A stretch of 64,000 nucleotides of DNA from Hymenobacter sp. PAMC 26628 (GCF_001562275.1 NZ_CP014304.1:2418001-2482000); one strand, 5' to 3'; counted from the first letter of the stretch, positions 25,870 through 35,255 are shown. The notes: generated from the sequence alone by a model not told the origin. A program made the numbers and translations.

Positions 25870-28800
25870 ATGAAGTACCACGCCTCTCTTTTTGTGCTTT
25901 GGCTGATGCTATTCAGCGGTTATTCGCCAATGGCTTTGGCCCAGACTATTATCTTCAACGCCAGCCCTACAGCGCAGCCGGGCGCTGCGTTCAGCCTTCA
26001 GGGCAGCTTCGGGGCCGGCGCAAAAATTTTTCTTACGGCTGGCAGCTCAACTACCCCGGTGGCCGTGCCCGTCATGACCCAAATGGCCGGCCAGGCCACG
26101 GGGCAGGTGCCCGCTAACCTAGCACCAAACTTATACCAGGTATGGGTAGAAGACAATGGCCAGCGGAGCCCGAGCGTGTACCTCAACCAAGCACGCGGGC
26201 AGCATTTTGATTCGCCTGAGGTGGCAGCCGGGGGGCATTTGCGCCTATTTGGCCGGAATCTGTTTCTGGGAGGCGGGGCCCAGGTTCGCTTCGTGGGGGC
26301 TGGCGGGGCCAGCGTCCCAGCCGACGCCGGCCAGAGCGATGCTTACACGTTGAGCTTTACAGCGCCTAATTCTTTGCAGTCGGGCACCACGTACCAAGTG
26401 ATGGTTAGCAACGGCTACGGTGGAGAAACGGCCGTGGACCAACCGATAAAAGCCGTGGACGGCGGCACCGACTACTTCAACCTGGGAGTAGGCTGGGCCG
26501 GCAAAATCAATTTCTACGCCAACGTGTACAACGTGCAGACGGATGGCCGATTGGGCAAGAAGGCCAAGGGTAACGGCGGCGCAAACGACCAGCCGGCCAT
26601 TCAAGCCGCCATGGACCAGGCCGCCGCCGACGGTGGTGGGGTGGTGTACTTGCCTGCTGGCACCTACAAACTTGCCCATGACGGCGGAGCGGGCTTACTA
26701 ATGCGCAACCGCGTGGTACTGCGCGGAGCTGGCAAAGACCAGACAGTCATTAAATTCGGCTACGGGAACGTAAGCCCCGACCGGTGGGGCGTTATTTGGG
26801 ACGGTACCCAGCAAGGGGGCCTAGCCGACCTGACCATCATCAACGTGAATGACTCGGGCCAGTACATCCAAAATATGACAGGCTCGGGCACGGAAGTGTT
26901 CATGCAACGCGTGCGCTTCGATTTGAACACCGGCGACTGGCTGTGGTTGGGGAACTCCAACAAGCTGGTCATTGCCAACTCCGACATTACTCAGGGCGTG
27001 GACGACAAAGCGGGCTACCACGGCCCGATCCAGCTGAGCGGTTGCAAAAACTTTGTGCTGGCCAATAACAATATTACGTACGCCGTGTATGGCCTGAACA
27101 TGGGCAGCGTCCACGAAGGCGTATTTGAAAACAACCACGTGTACCGCGACGGCAGCGCCCGCTACCCCACCTCGCTGACCAACCACGTGCTGATTCTCGA
27201 CTTTGCCCAGAACGTTGCATTGCTCGGCAACCAGTTTAGCGTCGTCAATGGCCCGGCCCAAAACTCCAACGACGGCGAAACCATCATTGCCGAGGGCGGC
27301 GGCAGCGGCGGCGCCCGCATCGACGAAGACGCCGGCACCGTAAGTGCGGCCGGAGGCAATACGTTGCAGGACAACAACAAGAATTGGGGGACCTTCCGAC
27401 AGCAGCCCGTCGTAGCCATCGTCAGCGGCAACGGCATGGGCCAGTGGCGCACCATCACGGGCCACAGCGGCAACCAGCTCACCCTGGACCGGGCCTGGGA
27501 CGTGACGCCCAGCGCTGGCAGCCACTACGCCATTTTTAACTGGGGGGCCCGCAACTGGCTGGTGAAGGGGAATACGCTGCTGGGCAACCGGCGCGGCATC
27601 ACCTTCTACCAAAACGCCACGCTACAAGTCGCCGTCGTAGGCAATACGCTCACCAACAGTGGGTCGATTGATTTTATGCCTTACCAGGGCAGCAACGGCT
27701 ACCAGATGTTTACCCCCATGTACAACAACCAGATTACGGGTAATAACGTGGCCGATACCGACGGCTCGAACGGCGTGTTCATTGGGGCCCACACCACGCA
27801 GTCGCAGCAAACCAACACCTTCGGCACTTCGATGATTAACCTGGACGTTCGCAACAACACCTTGACGGCGCACTCCCCCAACGTGCCCGCCGTTGTGGAC
27901 GACAACTTCCCGGAAGGCTACCTGAATTACTTAGTATTCCAGCAGAATGGCGGCACCTATGTAGACGAGAAAATCCCGGCGCTGCTAGGTTCTATTTTTC
28001 AGAACAACACGGCCATTAATTGCGACAATTCACTATACGTGAACTCCGGTTCGTACGGCACGCTGGTCTGCAACACGAGCTTGGTCAATACCCCCAACCT
28101 GCTCCGAGACAACCGCGTTATCGGCCTGTCGCACACTTCCGTGGGTACTGCGTCTTGCCTGGGCTCGACGGTATCAGCGCTGCGCACGCCAGAAAACCCG
28201 GATAACACCGATGCGGGCCTAAACTACCAATACTTTGAGGGCAACTGGGGTTCGCTTCCGAATTTCAGCGGCCTCACCGCCATCAAGTCCAACGTTGCCA
28301 CCGCCTTCGACCTGGGCGTACGGCAACGCGAGTACGGCTATGCCCTGCAATACACGGGCTACATTACGGTACCCGCCGACGGCCAGTACACGTTCTCTAC
28401 CAACTCGGACGATGGCTCCCGCCTCTACATCGGCTCGACGCTGGTGGTGGACAACGACGGCCCGCACGAAGTACGGGAGATATCGGGCACCATCGGCCTG
28501 AAGGCTGGCACCCACGCCATCACCATTACCTACTTCCAAGGGGCCGCTGGCCAAGTGCTGGAAGTAAGCTACCTCGGGCCGGGCATACCTAAGCAGCCCA
28601 TCACGAGCGCCGTGCTACGCCGGGGCGGTACGACTTCGGCCGCCGGCCTGCGCACGCCCGAAAACCCGGCCAATACCACGGCCGGTTTGGACTACAAGTA
28701 CGTGGAGGGCTACTGGAGCACGCTCCCGGACTTCACCACCGTAACGCCTACTAAAGCGGGTACGGCCACGGCCTTTGACCTGGGCCAGCGCCAGCGCGAC

Positions 28801-30372
28801 GTGGGCTACGCGATGCAGTACACGGGCTACGTCACGGTGCCCACCGACGGCCAGTACACCTTCACCACCGGCTCGGACGACGGCTCGCAGCTGTTCATCG
28901 GCTCGGCGCTGGTGGTGGACAACGACGGCCTGCACGGCTACCTCGAGCGCGCCGGCACCATCGGCCTGAAAGCCGGCACCCACGCCATCACCGTCACCTA
29001 CTTCCAGGGAGCCGGGGGCCAGGGCTTGGCTGTGAGCTACCAGGGCCCCAACTTGGCCAAGCAAGCCATACCGGCTGCATCGCTGCAACGGACGACGACC
29101 CCTACCACGCCAACCCCCGCCGCCGGGCTGCGCGTGCCGGAAAACCCGGCCAATACCACCTCCGGCCTTAGCTATAAGTACTATGAAGGCTACTGGAACG
29201 TGCTGCCCAGTTTTGGCTCCTTGGGTGCAGTGGCCAATGGCGTAGTGGCCCTGCCTAACTTGGACGGCCGCCAGCGCGACGTGGGCTACGCGATGCAGTA
29301 CACGGGCTACGTCACGGTGCCCACCGACGGCCAGTACACCTTCACCACCGGCTCGGACGACGGCTCGCAGCTGTTCATCGGCTCGGCGCTGGTGGTGGAC
29401 AACGACGGCCTGCACGGCTACCTCGAGCGCGCCGGCACCATCGGCCTGCAGGCCGGCACCCACGCCATCACCATTACCTACCTACAAAACGGTGGCGGCC
29501 AGAGCTTGGCTGTGAGCTACCAGGGCCCCAACTTGGCCAAGCAAGCCATACCGGCTACTGCGTGGTACCGCTCAGCCACGGCGGCCGCTGCCAGTGGGCT
29601 ACGCACACCCGAAAACCCGGCCAATACCACTTCCGGCCTGGACTACAAGTACTACGAAGGCTACTGGAATACCCTCCCCGCTTTTGGTTCTTTGAACCCG
29701 GCAAAGGCCGGCACGGCCACGGCCTTTGACCTGGGCCAGCGCCAGCGCGACGTGGGCTACGCGATGCAGTACACGGGCTACGTCACGGTGCCCACCGACG
29801 GCCAGTACACCTTCACCACCGGCTCGGACGACGGCTCGCAGCTGTTCATCGGCTCGGCGCTGGTGGTGGACAACGACGGCCTGCACGGCTACCTCGAGCG
29901 CGCCGGCACCATCGGCCTGAAAGCCGGCACCCACGCCATCACCGTCACCTACTTCCAGGGAGCCGGGGGCCAGGGCTTGGCTGTGAGCTACCAGGGCCCC
30001 AACTTGGCCAAGCAAGCCATATCGGCTGCATCGCTGCGCCGCGCAGTGGCCAGTGGCACAGCAGCAGCCAAAGGCCGGACGGGCCTGATAGACGTTGCCA
30101 CCCCGGACGTTGCCGCCACCGCGCTAAGCGTTTATCCGAACCCGAGCACGGGGGCCTTCACTGTTGAGTTCTCAATGCCCACGGCGCAAATGGCTACGCT
30201 CACCCTAACCGATGCGCTTGGCCGGACGGTGCAGCAGCAACAAGTGCAGGTCCAAGCGGGCCTCAACCGACTTGCGTACCAGGCTTCGGTCGCAGCCCAG
30301 GGCATCTACCGGCTCACGCTGGTCGGAGCCGACGGCCAGCGCCAAGGGCAAAAGGTGACCATCAGCCAATAA
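25870..30372 (+). CDS. secreted beta-helix protein with four PA14 domains and T9SS type A sorting domain
   Basis: A 1500-residue protein. Order: signal peptide (1-24, ending MALAQ); two IPT/TIG-like regions (25-195); a right-handed beta-helix of the pectate-lyase-3 type (about 235-740), opening with NDQPAIQAAMDQAAADGGG; four PA14-type modules starting near 770, 926, 1086 and 1242, each with RTPENP or RVPENP, then YTGY.TVP.DGQYTF and SDDGS; and a C-terminal sorting domain from about 1417 (LSVYPNPSTGAF) ending QGQKVTISQ. It should be exported by type IX secretion and bind or cleave a polysaccharide at the surface. Modules 2-4 are nearly identical at DNA level. Confidence 0.85.
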   Translation: MKYHASLFVLWLMLFSGYSPMALAQTIIFNASPTAQPGAAFSLQGSFGAGAKIFLTAGSSTTPVAVPVMTQMAGQATGQVPANLAPNLYQVWVEDNGQRSPSVYLNQARGQHFDSPEVAAGGHLRLFGRNLFLGGGAQVRFVGAGGASVPADAGQSDAYTLSFTAPNSLQSGTTYQVMVSNGYGGETAVDQPIKAVDGGTDYFNLGVGWAGKINFYANVYNVQTDGRLGKKAKGNGGANDQPAIQAAMDQAAADGGGVVYLPAGTYKLAHDGGAGLLMRNRVVLRGAGKDQTVIKFGYGNVSPDRWGVIWDGTQQGGLADLTIINVNDSGQYIQNMTGSGTEVFMQRVRFDLNTGDWLWLGNSNKLVIANSDITQGVDDKAGYHGPIQLSGCKNFVLANNNITYAVYGLNMGSVHEGVFENNHVYRDGSARYPTSLTNHVLILDFAQNVALLGNQFSVVNGPAQNSNDGETIIAEGGGSGGARIDEDAGTVSAAGGNTLQDNNKNWGTFRQQPVVAIVSGNGMGQWRTITGHSGNQLTLDRAWDVTPSAGSHYAIFNWGARNWLVKGNTLLGNRRGITFYQNATLQVAVVGNTLTNSGSIDFMPYQGSNGYQMFTPMYNNQITGNNVADTDGSNGVFIGAHTTQSQQTNTFGTSMINLDVRNNTLTAHSPNVPAVVDDNFPEGYLNYLVFQQNGGTYVDEKIPALLGSIFQNNTAINCDNSLYVNSGSYGTLVCNTSLVNTPNLLRDNRVIGLSHTSVGTASCLGSTVSALRTPENPDNTDAGLNYQYFEGNWGSLPNFSGLTAIKSNVATAFDLGVRQREYGYALQYTGYITVPADGQYTFSTNSDDGSRLYIGSTLVVDNDGPHEVREISGTIGLKAGTHAITITYFQGAAGQVLEVSYLGPGIPKQPITSAVLRRGGTTSAAGLRTPENPANTTAGLDYKYVEGYWSTLPDFTTVTPTKAGTATAFDLGQRQRDVGYAMQYTGYVTVPTDGQYTFTTGSDDGSQLFIGSALVVDNDGLHGYLERAGTIGLKAGTHAITVTYFQGAGGQGLAVSYQGPNLAKQAIPAASLQRTTTPTTPTPAAGLRVPENPANTTSGLSYKYYEGYWNVLPSFGSLGAVANGVVALPNLDGRQRDVGYAMQYTGYVTVPTDGQYTFTTGSDDGSQLFIGSALVVDNDGLHGYLERAGTIGLQAGTHAITITYLQNGGGQSLAVSYQGPNLAKQAIPATAWYRSATAAAASGLRTPENPANTTSGLDYKYYEGYWNTLPAFGSLNPAKAGTATAFDLGQRQRDVGYAMQYTGYVTVPTDGQYTFTTGSDDGSQLFIGSALVVDNDGLHGYLERAGTIGLKAGTHAITVTYFQGAGGQGLAVSYQGPNLAKQAISAASLRRAVASGTAAAKGRTGLIDVATPDVAATALSVYPNPSTGAFTVEFSMPTAQMATLTLTDALGRTVQQQQVQVQAGLNRLAYQASVAAQGIYRLTLVGADGQRQGQKVTISQ
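28762..30021 (+). repeat. near-identical PA14 module repeats
   Basis: Bases 28762-29070 (module 2) are identical to 29713-30021 (module 4) over 309 bases, an offset of 951. Module 3 (from about 29271) matches module 2 exactly over roughly 178 bases at an offset of 480 before diverging. Module 1 (28180-28620) has the same domain but is clearly diverged. The pattern points to recent duplication or gene conversion among modules 2-4. Confidence 0.85.
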
Positions 30373-30412
30373 AATAGCCACTGGCTGCCACACTCCGAGT
30401 GCTGGTTTGATT

Positions 30413-30483
30413 CGTGCGGCTACCCCGCGCAAAGGGCCCCGTTGGAGATTCCAACGGGGCCCTTTGCGCGGGGTAGCCGCACG
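30413..30483. terminator. perfect 34-bp-stem hairpin
   Basis: Arms 30413-30446 and 30450-30483 are perfectly complementary around a 3-base loop (GAT). It starts 40 bases after the stop of the PA14 gene and contains GGGGCCC. No T run follows on the plus strand, so it is either an unusual terminator or mRNA-stabilising structure, or a small palindromic element. Confidence 0.6.
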
Positions 30484-30593
30484 CGCGTATGACGACGAAG
30501 CGCGACGCTTCATGGGAAAAGATTTTCTCTGCTGTTGGGCAACCTGTTGCCCCGGAGTCCCTATTTTCCCTGGCGTGGTATGTCGTGCAACAA

Positions 30594-32012
30594 TCAATAC
30601 GTCGGCACGTCGCCGGCCTGCAATTGCGCGGCCGTGGCCGCTGCCAAACGCCACCCGCCCCATAGCACGGCGGCTAGCGCGGCCAGGGCCAGCGCCTGCC
30701 GCCACCGGGGCGCGGCCCACCACCGCCGTGACCAGGCTGCCTCGGCCGCCGCTGTGAGTAGCAGCAGGTGCAGCGGCAGCAGGTAGCGGCACTCTACCAA
30801 CGTGGGCAGCGCCAATACCACCGGGAACCCCAGAGCCAGCAGCACCCAGCCCGACCCAAGGCCCCGGGGCCCCGCGGGGCCTCCGGCCCGGCGGCGCAAC
30901 AGGTGCGCTAGCCCCAGGGCCAGCACGGCGTAGTTCAGCAACTGCCCGGGGCCGGGCCCCAGGGGGCGCAGCTGAGTCGGGTAGGGCGTGGGGTACCACA
31001 CATCGAGCCCGTTGAACAAATGGCGGGCACAGCGGCCGGCCACGGCCAGCGGGTGGCGCGCGGCAAACCCTAGGTACTGCCCGTAGCTGCCAAACGCGCC
31101 GCCCGGCACCGCCCGCAGCTGCTGGGCCCCCGCGGCGTCGGCAAATGCCACGCCTCCGTAGTGCGCGGGGTCGAGGCTCGATTCGTAGCGCTGGAAAGCC
31201 GTGCCCCAGTTCAGCTGCTTGAGGTAGAGGGGCAAGCGGCCGTCGTCGGTGGCCAGTACCAGGGGCGTCAGCTTCCTAAAATGGCGGTAATTGATGGCCA
31301 CCTGGGGCGCCAGCACCAGCGCGGCCCCGGCCACCGCCGCGGCCCAGCGCCGTGCCGCGGGGCCCCGGCCCAGGCCGCGGGCGTGCCACCACAGCCACCC
31401 CGCGGTGCCCGGCGCGCAGGCTATGTACACGGGCCGCAGGTTGAGGGCCGCCGCCAGCAGCACGCCGCTCAGCGCCGCCCAACGCCACCCGGGCCGGGCA
31501 CCGGCGGCCAGCGCCAGCAGCAGCAGCGTTAGCGCGGGCGCGTCTTGCAATGAATAATTGAAATGGCCGCGCCAAAACGCGAACCCCAGCGCCACGGCCA
31601 GCAGCCAGGCCCCGCCGCGCAGCGCCCGGCCCGTGGCCGCTGCCCACACCGCCGGCCCCGCCACCCCAAACAGCAGCACGGCCCAGCCCAACCCCATGAA
31701 CTGGGCCCCGGCAATGGCCGGCCAGCCCGTGGCGTAGCACAGCGCCCGCACTGGCACTAGCAGCAGGGGCCCCAGGTAGCCGCGCAGCATTACAGCGTAG
31801 TGCAGCAGCGAAAAGCGCAGGCCCGGCCCGAAAAAAGTAGCGGCCAAGCCCCAATACTCGCCCGCGTCGAACGGCAACCGGTTGGCCCCGCTCAGCGGCA
31901 AGTAGGCAGCGTAGAGGGCCAGCACCACGGCGCACCGCCGCGGCCACGGCCACGGGTGCGCCAGCGCCCGCGCCGCGGCGGCCGGCAAACGGCGAAAAAA
32001 TACGGGGCTCAC
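30594..32012 (-). CDS. polytopic membrane protein, GT-C glycosyltransferase-like
   Basis: A 472-residue protein with about ten to twelve membrane helices. The first loop carries an acidic DAGEYWG sequence after LSGANRLPF, in the position where GT-C (GT39/GT83-like) transferases hold their catalytic acid, and a HFNYSLQDAPAL segment follows helix 6. This suggests transfer of a sugar from a lipid-phosphate donor, but similarity is distant. The ORF can be opened at a TTG at 32021 that falls within the TAGCTTTG promoter box (32019-32026), so the GTG at 32012 is preferred and the transcript would be close to leaderless. Confidence 0.65.
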   Translation of the reverse strand: MSPVFFRRLPAAAARALAHPWPWPRRCAVVLALYAAYLPLSGANRLPFDAGEYWGLAATFFGPGLRFSLLHYAVMLRGYLGPLLLVPVRALCYATGWPAIAGAQFMGLGWAVLLFGVAGPAVWAAATGRALRGGAWLLAVALGFAFWRGHFNYSLQDAPALTLLLLALAAGARPGWRWAALSGVLLAAALNLRPVYIACAPGTAGWLWWHARGLGRGPAARRWAAAVAGAALVLAPQVAINYRHFRKLTPLVLATDDGRLPLYLKQLNWGTAFQRYESSLDPAHYGGVAFADAAGAQQLRAVPGGAFGSYGQYLGFAARHPLAVAGRCARHLFNGLDVWYPTPYPTQLRPLGPGPGQLLNYAVLALGLAHLLRRRAGGPAGPRGLGSGWVLLALGFPVVLALPTLVECRYLLPLHLLLLTAAAEAAWSRRWWAAPRWRQALALAALAAVLWGGWRLAAATAAQLQAGDVPTY

Positions 32013-32018
32013 AGCGGC

Positions 32019-32026
32019 CAAAGCTA
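32019..32026 (-). promoter_or_regulatory. -7 box for the membrane glycosyltransferase-like gene
   Basis: The minus strand reads TAGCTTTG. It overlaps the first possible start codon of the downstream gene and so helps to choose the next in-frame start at 32012. A TAAAATTG sequence at 32040-32047 may serve the divergent DinB gene. Confidence 0.45.
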
Positions 32027-32092
32027 CCGGTTGCGGCCCTAAAATTGCGGAACCCGGGGCCCTGGCTGTCCCCTCCGCGCCCCGCCCCCTTC

Positions 32093-32659
32093 ATGAACCA
32101 CCGCCTGCACCTCAAATTTGAACAACTTGAGCGGGCCACCCAGCGCCTGCTGGCCGCCACCGAGGCCCTGGGCCCCGACGCCACCCGGCCCCCCGCCCCC
32201 GGGAAGTGGGCCGCTACGCAGGTCGTGCACCACCTGCTACTGGTTGAAAATAGCATTGCCGGCTACGTGCAGAAAAAATTGCTCGCCGCCGAGCAGCTGG
32301 CCAAGCCCAGTCTGTTTACGCGGGCCCGGATCTTGCTGGTGAACTTGCTCTTGCGCTTGCCCGGTCTGCGGTTTCGGGCCCCGCGCGGGGTGGCCGAGCT
32401 CACCCACGCAGCATCAGTGCCCGCGCTGCCGGCCATCCAAGCCGAGTGGGCCACCACGCGCCGCCGCCTCGAGCTGTTGCTGAACGAGTACCCCAGCCGC
32501 CTGCTCGACCGCGCCATTTACCCGCACCCGCGCGCGGGCCGGCTCAGCATTTACCAAGTGCTCGACCACTTGGTTGACCACCTGTTGCACCACCAGCAGC
32601 AAATCGACCGCATCACCCAGGCCCTCAAAGCGGCCCCATCCGCCGCGGCCCGCCGCTAG
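32093..32659 (+). CDS. DinB-family protein
   Basis: A 188-residue four-helix-bundle protein starting MNHRLHLKFEQLERATQR. Metal-ligand histidines of the DinB superfamily are visible in VVHHLLLVE near residue 46 and VDHLLHHQQQID near residue 165. Family members are metal-dependent and include thiol transferases and damage-inducible proteins; this one's substrate is unknown. It ends in a few-base overlap with the convergent thioesterase gene. An earlier in-frame start at 32045 is poor. Confidence 0.8.
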   Translation: MNHRLHLKFEQLERATQRLLAATEALGPDATRPPAPGKWAATQVVHHLLLVENSIAGYVQKKLLAAEQLAKPSLFTRARILLVNLLLRLPGLRFRAPRGVAELTHAASVPALPAIQAEWATTRRRLELLLNEYPSRLLDRAIYPHPRAGRLSIYQVLDHLVDHLLHHQQQIDRITQALKAAPSAAARR

Positions 32660-33111
32660 TTGGCGTGGGGCCCCGGCGCTACGTAGGGCGGCAGGGCGGC
32701 GAAAGCTGCCGCCAGCTCGGGCGGCGGCAGGGCCAGCTTGCGGCGGTCGAGGTCAATCCAGGCGCCGTCCACGGTTACGGTGGCGGCTACCCGGCCGTCG
32801 GCTTTGTAAATGGTGTGCACGATGGTCCAACGCCCGCCGTCGGCCGTGGCCGCGGCCAGCCGGCCGTCGACGCGAATTTCCTCGCCGATGCTGATTTCTT
32901 TCAGGTACTTGGTTTCTTCGCGGAACAGGATGGGCCCCAGGCGCAGCTGCGCGAAGCGGGCCACGTCGAAGCCCCAGCCGGCCAGCACCGCCACGCGCTG
33001 GTCGGCGGCGTAATCGGCGTAAGCCGAGTGGCGCATGTGGCCGTTGGGGTCCATGTCGGCCCAGCGGGTGCGGTAAGTAGCGGCGTTGTCGGCGAGGTTT
33101 TCAGTGGGCAT
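32656..33111 (-). CDS. acyl-CoA thioesterase (4HBT hotdog fold)
   Basis: A 151-residue hotdog protein starting MPTENLADNAATYRTRWADMD. The 4HBT-type motif DMDPNGHMRHSAYADYAADQR holds the catalytic acid region, and FREETKYLKEISIGEEI follows. It should hydrolyse acyl-CoA thioesters in the cytoplasm. A hairpin at 33137-33174 separates it from the upstream methyltransferase gene on the same strand. The start at 33111 is preferred to 33156. Confidence 0.85.
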   Translation of the reverse strand: MPTENLADNAATYRTRWADMDPNGHMRHSAYADYAADQRVAVLAGWGFDVARFAQLRLGPILFREETKYLKEISIGEEIRVDGRLAAATADGGRWTIVHTIYKADGRVAATVTVDGAWIDLDRRKLALPPPELAAAFAALPPYVAPGPHAN

Positions 33112-33136
33112 AGCGGGGCAATAAAGAGGTAGTACT

Positions 33137-33174
33137 GCGCCCGCACTAGAGCCCACAGGCTCTAGTGCGGGCGC
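33137..33174 (-). terminator. hairpin between methyltransferase and thioesterase genes
   Basis: A perfect 17-bp stem (33137-33153 with 33158-33174) and a 4-base loop, ten bases past the stop of the methyltransferase gene. It lacks a strong T run, so termination strength is uncertain. Confidence 0.55.
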
Positions 33175-33183
33175 GGCAAGGAT

Positions 33184-33942
33184 TCAAATGGCTTGATTGG
33201 CGGCCTCGGCCAAACCCACGGGCACGAGCCGCACCAGGTACTGCCCATCTTCTTCTTCGTCGAGAAAATCGGCCTGGTAGCCAGCGGTGGCAGCGGCGTC
33301 GTTTAGCAGCGCCGCGTCGATAAACAGCCATGGAAACGGCTCGCCGGTCTGCTTCTTATACGTCCAGCTGTACTCCACTTCGCCATAGTAAGGCCCGTTC
33401 AGGTTGAGCACCAGAGCCCCGTCTTCGTCCTCGTAGAGGTAGCTCACATCAGACGATGTGGCCAGGATCTGGCCATCGGGGGCCAGCAGCGTGCGGGCGT
33501 GGGCCAGGAAGCGGTCGAGCCCGTCGAGCGTGCCGGCCAGCCCCAGGCCGTTCATGAGCAGCAAAATGGTGTCGTAGGGCCGCTCGCCGGCCGGCAGCGG
33601 GGCAAACAGGTCGTGGCGGGCCGCGGCGCGCACGCCGCGGGCCCCCATCACCTGCACGGCCCCAGCCGACACGTCCACGGCCTTCACCTCGAAACCGCGG
33701 CTTTGCAGCTCCAGGGCGTGGCAGCCGGCGCCAGCGCCCACATCGAGCACCCGGCCGCGGCACTCGTCGAGGGCGCGGCGCTCCAGGGCGGGCATTTGCA
33801 GCAGGGTGCGAAAGAAATAGGCGGCGGGCAGCGGCTCGTCGTCGGCCGCATTGCAATGCACAGTAAGGGCGGCCGTGGTGCGGCCGCCGTGGTAGTCGAG
33901 CAGGGCCTGGCCCAGCAGGTCGGGGGCGGTGAGGGTAGTCAT
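33184..33942 (-). CDS. class I SAM-dependent methyltransferase
   Basis: A 252-residue protein with a Rossmann methyltransferase domain: SAM-binding RVLDVGAGAGCHALEL near residue 62, EVKAVDVSAGAV for the ribose-binding acid, and YDTILLLMNGLGLAG for motif IV. The N-terminal 55 residues are a helical cap and the last 80 residues are beta-rich (YEDEDGALVLNLNG, VEYSWTYKKQTG). The methyl acceptor is unknown. A TACTTTTC box eight bases upstream of the ATG fits a nearly leaderless transcript. Confidence 0.85.
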   Translation of the reverse strand: MTTLTAPDLLGQALLDYHGGRTTAALTVHCNAADDEPLPAAYFFRTLLQMPALERRALDECRGRVLDVGAGAGCHALELQSRGFEVKAVDVSAGAVQVMGARGVRAAARHDLFAPLPAGERPYDTILLLMNGLGLAGTLDGLDRFLAHARTLLAPDGQILATSSDVSYLYEDEDGALVLNLNGPYYGEVEYSWTYKKQTGEPFPWLFIDAALLNDAAATAGYQADFLDEEEDGQYLVRLVPVGLAEAANQAI

Positions 33943-34018
33943 CAGGCCCGAAAAGTAACCAAAACTTCGGGGCCCCGCCGCGCGTTGCACCTGCTCGCCC
34001 GTCCATTATTCCCCGCTC

Positions 34019-34186
34019 ATGCTCCCCGATAAGCTCCGCAAAGGCCAGTTGCCCACCAAAATCTGCGCCACGTGCGGCCGCCCCTTCGAATACCGCAAAA
34101 AGTGGCGCAACTGCTGGGACGAGGTAAAGTACTGCGGCGAAAAGTGCCAGCGCAGCAAGCCTAAGCCCGGGCCCGCTGGCGCTTAG
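34019..34186 (+). CDS. DUF2256-type small Cys-rich protein
   Basis: A 55-residue protein starting MLPDKLRKGQLPTKICATCG and continuing FEYRKKWRNCWDEVKYCGEKC, the DUF2256 pattern. The C-x2-C and C-x4-C-like cysteines should bind a zinc ion. Function of the family is unknown, and homologues often occur beside photolyase genes, which is not the case here. The ORF overlaps the stop of the convergent gene by four bases. Confidence 0.85.
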   Translation: MLPDKLRKGQLPTKICATCGRPFEYRKKWRNCWDEVKYCGEKCQRSKPKPGPAGA

Positions 34187-34617
34187 GCCGCCATGGCCCC
34201 CACCGAAAAGACGGGCAGGCGGTACGTGGTGCGCAGCCAGGTCACAGCCGATTCCAGGTCGTCGAACACGTGCACCGACGGGGCATCCGAGCCGTGCAGG
34301 ACCGTGTCGGTGTAGCACTTCACGCGCAGGTTGGGCGAGTGCACCCAAGCCACCTGCTGCACGTCCACCAGCCGCAGGTAGGGCAGAAACTCGCGGGCCA
34401 GCCACGCCGGCACGTTGGGGGCCATACTAGTCACGCCCACGTTGCTGTTGAGGATGCGCGCGTAGCGCGCGTCCATCAGGTACTGCGCTACCGCCACGCA
34501 GTTATCCTGCACCAGGGCCAAGGTTAGGTCGCCGCGCCAGTCCACGAACAACCACTGGTTGGCCGGGTCGAAAAAAACAGCAAGGTTAGGGGTTTCGTGG
34601 AGTAGTTGTAGTTCCAT
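34183..34617 (-). CDS. hypothetical protein, STAS/SpoIIAA-like
   Basis: A 144-residue cytoplasmic protein starting MELQLLHETPNLAVFFDP. Alternating strands and helices with LFVDWRGDLTLALVQDN, ARILNSNVGVTSMAP and FDDLESAVTWL recall the SpoIIAA-like/STAS fold used in many Bacteroidota stand-alone proteins, though the match is by pattern only. A 14-base palindrome (TGCGACCTGTCGCA, 34645-34658) lies 28 bases upstream and could be an operator. Confidence 0.6.
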   Translation of the reverse strand: MELQLLHETPNLAVFFDPANQWLFVDWRGDLTLALVQDNCVAVAQYLMDARYARILNSNVGVTSMAPNVPAWLAREFLPYLRLVDVQQVAWVHSPNLRVKCYTDTVLHGSDAPSVHVFDDLESAVTWLRTTYRLPVFSVGAMAA

Positions 34618-34644
34618 CAAGCACCAAATTTAAACGACCAAATA

Positions 34645-34658
34645 TGCGACCTGTCGCA
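34645..34658. promoter_or_regulatory. 14-bp palindrome, possible operator
   Basis: TGCGAC and GTCGCA are perfectly inverted around CT. The site is upstream of the 34183-34617 gene and is the one GC-rich island in AT-rich DNA, as expected of a regulator binding site. Not tested against any known operator. Confidence 0.4.
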
Positions 34659-34659
34659 A

Positions 34660-35255
34660 CAAAAAAAATCAAAAATGCTACGTTAATAGTAGCACTTTAG
34701 CATGATATTATTTATCCCGTAAAACCGTCTTTCTTATCACAAAGTAAACGCACAGAAAACAAATAAATATACCCGACCAATAAACTATTGTTGCCCTCCA
34801 CCAAAGGCGCAAATCCATCTTATCTATTCCCTAAAATAACTTAGAACAGATAAAATAGTCTATAATCTATCATGCATTTTGTTGATTTTCATTATTTTAA
34901 TTTTATACACGAATCAACCTGCTGTTGATTACTGAATTAGCATAGTTGTAATTAACCTACACTTAAGAATACTAATTTGGTATTTGTTACAAATAATTAC
35001 TTCCATATTTTTAACCTCTATCCCAATAAAATAAAATCTATTATAACCCATCCGGGTATAACACCACGCTTTATTTGCATTTGCATTATTATGATTTAAA
35101 TCAGTGTCCCCCGTTAGGGGCCAATACTTGGACCGGGCATACCGACAGCCTTGCCCACTTACCTGAGCATGCCCCGAAACACGTGTCCCTCCCTGCCTAC
35201 TGTGCCAACGGCCACGCCCGGTGCGGCGTATGTTTAGCATTCATTTCCTCTCCCC
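34660..35255. other. AT-rich intergenic stretch
   Basis: About 600 bases with low GC content and few open frames. A 103-codon minus-strand frame (34929-35240) spans the composition change and has no coding character. The last 150 bases return to GC-rich DNA and include the leader of the 35256 gene, with a TATGTTTA sequence near 35227 as a possible -7 box. No RNA gene was recognised. Confidence 0.45.

Noticed and set aside
30205..30999. 264-codon minus-strand frame over the 3' end of the PA14 gene and the hairpin
   Set aside because: Crosses the perfect hairpin and two real genes; repeat-derived composition without motifs.
34929..35240. 103-codon minus-strand frame
   Set aside because: Spans the boundary of AT-rich and GC-rich DNA with no consistent codon use.
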